Source: Sphaerosporella brunnea (taxonomy: Eukaryota; Ascomycota; Pezizomycetes; Pezizales; Pyronemataceae). From it: 25,904 nucleotides of DNA. Positions within the stretch are counted from its first letter, which is position 1; each line of letters begins with the position of its first letter. The translations under genes were made by a program, and so were the position numbers. The DNA is taken from the NCBI GenBank assembly GCA_008704415.1, contig VXIS01000485.1, positions 1 to 25,904 of the forward strand. The letters run 5' to 3'. Below, piece after piece: positions 20,541-25,904 of this stretch. The notes beneath the pieces are model-generated. The model was not told where the DNA came from and did no database searches. It was given only the letters and a program-made list of their open reading frames with translations.

Positions 20541-20814
20541 ATATTTTGTGGATATGGTTTGTCACAACCGCCGCCTATTGGTAGTGGGGAGTTTCGTCAA
20601 ATCCATGGAAAATAAAACCTGCAGCGATCCAATGAATCTCCCCGTGGTCGTGCATGCTAGCAACATGTATGTACCTACGTTCTTTCACAGCCCGCACTGT
20701 GATATCACATATGCAGCTGAAGAAAATTTCCTCCGTGCCGAGAGAGATCCCCCGAATCTAGGCTGTGGTAATGGAGGTGTTCAGATCCGTTGTGCTGGCT
20801 TGTGTAAGTAAAAG
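20530..20814 (+). CDS. Possible coding segment ending at a splice donor (tentative)
   Basis: The frame is open from a TAG at 20527 to TAA at about 20809-20811, with an ATG at 20554. It encodes MVCHNRRLLVVGSFVKSMEN, later HCDITYAAEENFLRAERDPP, and ends at TGTGTAAGTAAA, which contains a GTAAGT donor. It could therefore be an exon of a spliced gene. I recognise no family. The mirror copy at 23725-23988 is the same sequence and adds no support. Confidence 0.25.
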
Positions 20815-21013
20815 AAGACACTGTTTCCGGGGGGTGGTGTCGGCCGTAATTCCAATGAGACTTGCAATTGTGGGATGCAACCATATCGGTAACTTGAAAT
20901 GGAAATGATAGACTTGCTGCGGAGTAACAAAGAAGACACAGAGTAGGTCTGTACTGTAGCATCAGGTGTAGACAAACGCTCCACGCTGTAGGTATCATGG
21001 CCATGCTTCCTGC

Positions 21014-21189
21014 ATGCGCTTTACATATTTGACCATTTCTACAAGTCGACGCAAGAGCCTGGCTAGCTTTCTCGACGAACCGCTACCGCAGGCTGTCTAT
21101 CAGACCTGTGTTGAGGAGCTGACGCTCGACAATTCTGGTAGTGATGCTATCATGTTGTTCGGGGCTGGTATCCGCCTTTGCCATGGAAG
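21014..21189 (+). pseudogene. Possible cytochrome P450 C-terminal fragment (haem-ligand motif)
   Basis: The plus frame reads LASFLDEPLPQAVYQTCVEE and then IMLFGAGIRLCHGR. FGAGIRLCHG fits the P450 haem-binding pattern F-x-x-G-x-R-x-C-x-G, with the Cys as thiolate ligand. FLDEP some 30 residues upstream is compatible with the region after the PERF motif. A GTATGT donor follows directly (about 21188), which fits an exon end. I could not find the K-helix ExxR or the I-helix upstream, and downstream frames are short, so this is either a broken gene or a chance motif match. P450s are monooxygenases of fungal secondary metabolism and detoxification. Confidence 0.35.
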
Positions 21190-21549
21190 GTATGTTTTGA
21201 CTCTGTTTGACTCTAAGTGGAACGCTCCCAACCAGATTTTGGAACCACTCACCCATCGCCGGGCGGGTGGCTGTGACGATCTTGCTCTCGTGGTTTTCAG
21301 TCTCAGGTCCTCCGAGAGTTGCGCAAGGATGTGTTTACATCGGACAAACGGCGATGGCCTTGGTGAGCCCCAGACCTGCAAGTTGGTTGGAGTCCCCCGC
21401 TGATTGCTGTGCCTGGTGTGCACACATCCGTCTATTCCGTCAATTCCTGCTACGTCAGTTAGACTGCGGGGTTTCTGTTGGCATCTGTATTTGCTCACGA
21501 GCAGGAGATTGAACTCACAGCAGCGGGAAGTTGATCTGCGGAACCACCT

Positions 21550-21912
21550 ATGCGTCCCACGTATCTATCCAGGCAGGCAATAGGCGAGCAGGCTACGATA
21601 TCCGAGCCACCCAGACTGCGAGCCGGCAGTCCGAGTGTGTCAAACTTCGGCACGTGTCGCACGGTGTCCGGGGCTTTCCTCCGAAGGGACGAAATGATGG
21701 CGGGAGCAGGAGCAACCACACTCGCAGCTTTCAAACAAAAGCTCATCTGTGCTGCGGTCGAGGCCATACTCTCTGACTTCATGGATTTCTGTGGGGATCT
21801 CCACAACATTACCGTCCATAACGAAGGGTGCTGTAACAAGGCCCTTGCGCCCTCATTTGAGCTGAACCCAGATGCAGCTGCCCCTCCTGTCGTCGAAGTG
21901 CCGCCAACATAA
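21550..21912 (+). CDS. Hypothetical protein segment, up to 120 aa (tentative)
   Basis: The frame is open to TAA at 21910-21912. Its second half is protein-like: FLRRDEMMAGAGATTLAAFK, AVEAILSDFMDFCGDLHNIT and VHNEGCCNKALAPSF. It may be the last exon of the locus that includes the P450-like motif, with acceptors such as AACTCACAG (about 21520) upstream, but I could not link them in frame. The opposite strand is also open over 21495-21917, so strand is not certain. No family recognised. Confidence 0.3.
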   Translation: MRPTYLSRQAIGEQATISEPPRLRAGSPSVSNFGTCRTVSGAFLRRDEMMAGAGATTLAAFKQKLICAAVEAILSDFMDFCGDLHNITVHNEGCCNKALAPSFELNPDAAAPPVVEVPPT

Positions 21913-22264
21913 GGCATATCGATGGGTTTTTTTTTTTTTTTCGAGGACCGTTGGCTGTGAGAGCTGCGGTCGTGTCTGTTTTGGGCACGCCTTTGTCATC
22001 ACGGGATGAGAGAGCTCCAAAATATGATCCCCATATCCATGATCAGCCCAGCCCTGCCTAGCGTACATCATCTGCATCGAGCTACATGCCGATTTTTTTT
22101 TTGACCAGCAGCAAACCGTCCACAGCTTCGTCGCTCCGCTCTACTCCCCCTTCTCCGAGACAGAGCAGGGCGCCTGTGGGGTCCACGACCCATCTGCCAT
22201 ACGCGATAACAATAAAACTCCCGAGCCTCATTTCTTGGCCAGTTCATGGTCGTTCGGCCTGCGG
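21913..22264. other. Non-coding stretch next to the turn point
   Basis: It contains T-runs of 15 (21927-21941) and 10 (about 22093-22102). Short ORFs on both strands are mirrored across the turn and are not called as genes. Confidence 0.5.
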
Positions 22265-22280
22265 AACTTGCCGCAGGCCG
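22255..22280. other. Turn point of right palindrome: 10-bp stem, AACTTG loop
   Basis: CGGCCTGCGG-AACTTG-CCGCAGGCCG marks the symmetry centre at about 22267.5, and the pairing continues outward without a break for kilobases. Before any fold-back the native sequence may have held only the small GCGG-AACTTG-CCGC inverted repeat, which would let a 3' end fold back and prime on itself. Confidence 0.85.
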
Positions 22281-25200
22281 AACGACCATGAACTGGCCAA
22301 GAAATGAGGCTCGGGAGTTTTATTGTTATCGCGTATGGCAGATGGGTCGTGGACCCCACAGGCGCCCTGCTCTGTCTCGGAGAAGGGGGAGTAGAGCGGA
22401 GCGACGAAGCTGTGGACGGTTTGCTGCTGGTCAAAAAAAAAATCGGCATGTAGCTCGATGCAGATGATGTACGCTAGGCAGGGCTGGGCTGATCATGGAT
22501 ATGGGGATCATATTTTGGAGCTCTCTCATCCCGTGATGACAAAGGCGTGCCCAAAACAGACACGACCGCAGCTCTCACAGCCAACGGTCCTCGAAAAAAA
22601 AAAAAAAAACCCATCGATATGCCTTATGTTGGCGGCACTTCGACGACAGGAGGGGCAGCTGCATCTGGGTTCAGCTCAAATGAGGGCGCAAGGGCCTTGT
22701 TACAGCACCCTTCGTTATGGACGGTAATGTTGTGGAGATCCCCACAGAAATCCATGAAGTCAGAGAGTATGGCCTCGACCGCAGCACAGATGAGCTTTTG
22801 TTTGAAAGCTGCGAGTGTGGTTGCTCCTGCTCCCGCCATCATTTCGTCCCTTCGGAGGAAAGCCCCGGACACCGTGCGACACGTGCCGAAGTTTGACACA
22901 CTCGGACTGCCGGCTCGCAGTCTGGGTGGCTCGGATATCGTAGCCTGCTCGCCTATTGCCTGCCTGGATAGATACGTGGGACGCATAGGTGGTTCCGCAG
23001 ATCAACTTCCCGCTGCTGTGAGTTCAATCTCCTGCTCGTGAGCAAATACAGATGCCAACAGAAACCCCGCAGTCTAACTGACGTAGCAGGAATTGACGGA
23101 ATAGACGGATGTGTGCACACCAGGCACAGCAATCAGCGGGGGACTCCAACCAACTTGCAGGTCTGGGGCTCACCAAGGCCATCGCCGTTTGTCCGATGTA
23201 AACACATCCTTGCGCAACTCTCGGAGGACCTGAGACTGAAAACCACGAGAGCAAGATCGTCACAGCCACCCGCCCGGCGATGGGTGAGTGGTTCCAAAAT
23301 CTGGTTGGGAGCGTTCCACTTAGAGTCAAACAGAGTCAAAACATACCTTCCATGGCAAAGGCGGATACCAGCCCCGAACAACATGATAGCATCACTACCA
23401 GAATTGTCGAGCGTCAGCTCCTCAACACAGGTCTGATAGACAGCCTGCGGTAGCGGTTCGTCGAGAAAGCTAGCCAGGCTCTTGCGTCGACTTGTAGAAA
23501 TGGTCAAATATGTAAAGCGCATGCAGGAAGCATGGCCATGATACCTACAGCGTGGAGCGTTTGTCTACACCTGATGCTACAGTACAGACCTACTCTGTGT
23601 CTTCTTTGTTACTCCGCAGCAAGTCTATCATTTCCATTTCAAGTTACCGATATGGTTGCATCCCACAATTGCAAGTCTCATTGGAATTACGGCCGACACC
23701 ACCCCCCGGAAACAGTGTCTTCTTTTACTTACACAAGCCAGCACAACGGATCTGAACACCTCCATTACCACAGCCTAGATTCGGGGGATCTCTCTCGGCA
23801 CGGAGGAAATTTTCTTCAGCTGCATATGTGATATCACAGTGCGGGCTGTGAAAGAACGTAGGTACATACATGTTGCTAGCATGCACGACCACGGGGAGAT
23901 TCATTGGATCGCTGCAGGTTTTATTTTCCATGGATTTGACGAAACTCCCCACTACCAATAGGCGGCGGTTGTGACAAACCATATCCACAAAATATATGAT
24001 GTGTAGCTACGATGCTCCCCGGAAGAAATGAATGTTTCTCCTGCGAGTTGCTGTGGCCGTGCCAATAGACCAGCAGGATCCTTCCTCCTTCTTTATCCGG
24101 TTAACGAGGGCCTGCTTCTCTTGCGCATGCCGCTGTTTGTTATTCCGTCGAATGCCCACTCAACCAGTCGATTCTGATGTTATCTGTTGCAACTAGCTCT
24201 AATTTTATTAGGGTCTCATGTGACACGGTCAATTAACGAAGCATCGCAGATGTCAGAGCTACTGTCAAAGGAGATTGGGATCCTCGAGCCGTGTCACCGA
24301 TAAGCTTTGGCCGTCAGCGCTGAGATTTTTGGCGCTTTCCGCTGTATGACACCCGCCTTCGCCGATGCTTAGCAGTCCCGTGGCTTTCCTACCCAACCGC
24401 TATGTGAGAGCCAACGACCCTAACAACAGGAAATCACTGAAGGCTCTAGTAATTAGATATTGAACGCTTGGTTATGCTGGGCATAGTTGAAGACCTGACT
24501 ACGGCTGGCAGGTACCTTTGAGACCGAGCCTGTCTTAGAAGCTTAAAGACCATCGTGATCCGTATCCGAAGCAGAGACGGAGGTGCCTAGGCCTTACATC
24601 AAGCACGGACAGCCTAGACTCGCCGTCCGCTAGCCCTCTAAGCTAACCCTCTTTCTCTTCCAGCGTCATCAAGCCGTGCTGCGGAATCCTGTTTGCAGGA
24701 AAACGGAAAGGGCTTGCCGGTCACGGCATCGTTAACTGCTTCAAACACATCTCCTGGAGTTCTGACACAGGGCTTTCCCGGCATCCAGTTGTCCTGAACC
24801 TCGCATTGGCAAGTGCCACGAATCCGAAGTCGTCATCTCAATCCCACCCAAGAACGCTGTATCACAACCAATTTCCGGCACGAGTGAAGTTTGGTGGCTT
24901 TTTTCCCGAGGCATTCAGATGCCGGCCCCCTCCCTCGTCTACACATCAAACATCATGAATAGCAGACTATCCACTGCGGTCCCTTCCTTATCACAACGGC
25001 CCGGTGCCAAATCTCACCCTGCAGCCGCCACCGTACTACGAACCCCAGGGTACCGTTGCCCGGCCAAAGTGAAATGTGAGCTCATTATCAAACAGCAGAA
25101 AATCAAGGCCTTCTGCAACTGCAGCAGCTGCCTCTCTGTTGTTGTTGTCATAGAACCTCGTTATTTTTTTTCAACACGCGCAGCTGCAACGTCCGCCGCC

Positions 25201-25904
25201 TGTGTCCGAAGCGTGTCAAAGCGTAATCTGCAGCCACAACAGCGGCCACACGCGAACCCCACATGCTTGTCTTCCCGGTCGGCAAGATCCAAATCTCCGG
25301 CGTGATTTCGCAACCCATTGGCTATGCTGTGCTCCTGATACTCTACAGCCGGTCACCCCGAGACAGGAAGGAACAAACCTCCAGATGCAGAATGATGCCT
25401 GTAAAGCTGTAGGCAACCGGCCGCGGTTGGACGACCAGATCGGCGCGCCAGAGTAAGAACGGCCCTATCTGCTTAGGTACCAGTCTCTGAGAATCGGAGG
25501 ACCATCAGGGAAAACTTCCTTGGGCGCCCTCTTCCGCCGAAGACGAAAGGCAAGAATCCATTGGACCCCTCAAGCCAGGCACCTGCTTTGGCACTCACTG
25601 CGTTAAACCAGCCCAGCCCGTTCTGTGCCGTGGCGCTGGGGGGGCTGAGTCGGGCGTGGGTGGTATAGCGCCAATGCCCAAGTTCAGTAGGTGACTGCGG
25701 TCATGGATACGGGCATGGCTAAAAAAAGGATCGGGAAATGGGCAAATGGTGATGAGACGGGCATAGAACTGACATGAGCGGAACGGAGAGATCATATAGG
25801 TTCAACGAGTCATCTCTATTGGTTCAACTCCGAAGCGCCTCGAAGCAGTTTTAACTCCTTGGATTTTTTTACCCCTGCTTCCGATCGTTCTTGGCAAATG
25901 CCTG
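22271..25904. repeat. Outer (tip) arm of right palindrome
   Basis: Reverse complement of 18636-22264. It is identical by eye to about 24690, then accumulates scattered differences up to the end of the window (for example, CCTGTTTGCAGG here against CCTGTTCTGCAGG in the partner). A clean inner part and an error-rich tip is what a thinly covered contig end looks like. All ORFs here (such as 22547-23041, 23038-23436, 23725-23988) are copies of the other arm read on the opposite strand and are not annotated again. Confidence 0.9.

Larger units (their letters stand above)
18636..22264. repeat. Inner arm of right palindrome (genomic copy)
   Basis: It pairs as reverse complement with 22271-25904. 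From about 19846 to 22264 the match is exact by eye apart from one base in a homopolymer (15 T at 21927-21941 against 16 A at 22594-22609). Outward of that the partner arm differs by scattered indels and substitutions. This arm is continuous with the unique region, so I take it as the reference copy. Confidence 0.92.

Noticed and set aside
22271..25904. A second set of genes mirrored from the 18.6-22.3 kb region
   Set aside because: They are base-for-base copies in a probable fold-back arm; counting them would duplicate the same locus.

Overview
The window looks like one complete long-read contig from the nuclear genome of a filamentous ascomycete fungus (Pezizomycotina). This inference rests on an intronless ORF behind a long pyrimidine-rich leader, a hydrophilin-like small protein, GT-AG splice-like signals, and degraded Tad-like non-LTR retrotransposon (LINE) copies whose RNase H and CCHC finger can be read. 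There are no bacterial operons, no rRNA genes and no telomere repeat arrays.

Layout. Positions 1-5152 form a large imperfect palindrome that turns at about 2678. Positions 18636-25904 form a second palindrome that turns at about 22267; its inner 2.4 kb per arm is the same by eye. In both, scattered short indels and substitutions build up in the arm at the contig tip (1-2678 and about 24690-25904). On the left, two well-preserved retroelement tails elsewhere in the window show that the tip arm is the corrupted one. The simplest reading is fold-back (snap-back or chimeric) reads built into both contig ends. The unique DNA is then about 2679-22267 (19.6 kb), and ORFs in the tip arms should not be counted as extra genes. 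A linear molecule with closed hairpin ends, or true palindromes, would give the same layout and need raw reads to exclude.

The unique part holds two protein genes I trust: a 305-aa protein with an acidic/basic charged middle (10911-11828, +) and a 159-aa disordered, Cys/Trp/Tyr-free protein (14356-14835, -). They converge across about 2.5 kb of simple-sequence-rich DNA. One LINE family has inserted repeatedly: a 5'-truncated copy (6156-7148, +) with RNase H and a C-terminal zinc finger, an 822-bp composite copy (15819-16640, -), a 203-bp copy (4168-4370, -) and an older fragment (about 3529-3664, -). Three of these carry visible target-site duplications (10, 16 and 13 bp). All end in the same 14-nt hairpin followed by GATTAAAA. 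A tandem triplicate of a 178-bp unit (4615-5152) has a similar tail.

Between 18.6 and 22.3 kb I see broken coding-like segments, including one cytochrome P450-type haem-ligand motif, but could not build a full gene. The rest is intergenic DNA with homopolymers and microsatellites. I see no novel multi-gene system. The most interesting true biology is the LINE 3'-end hairpin, with one compensatory change, and the composite element. The most important caution is the pair of contig-end palindromes.
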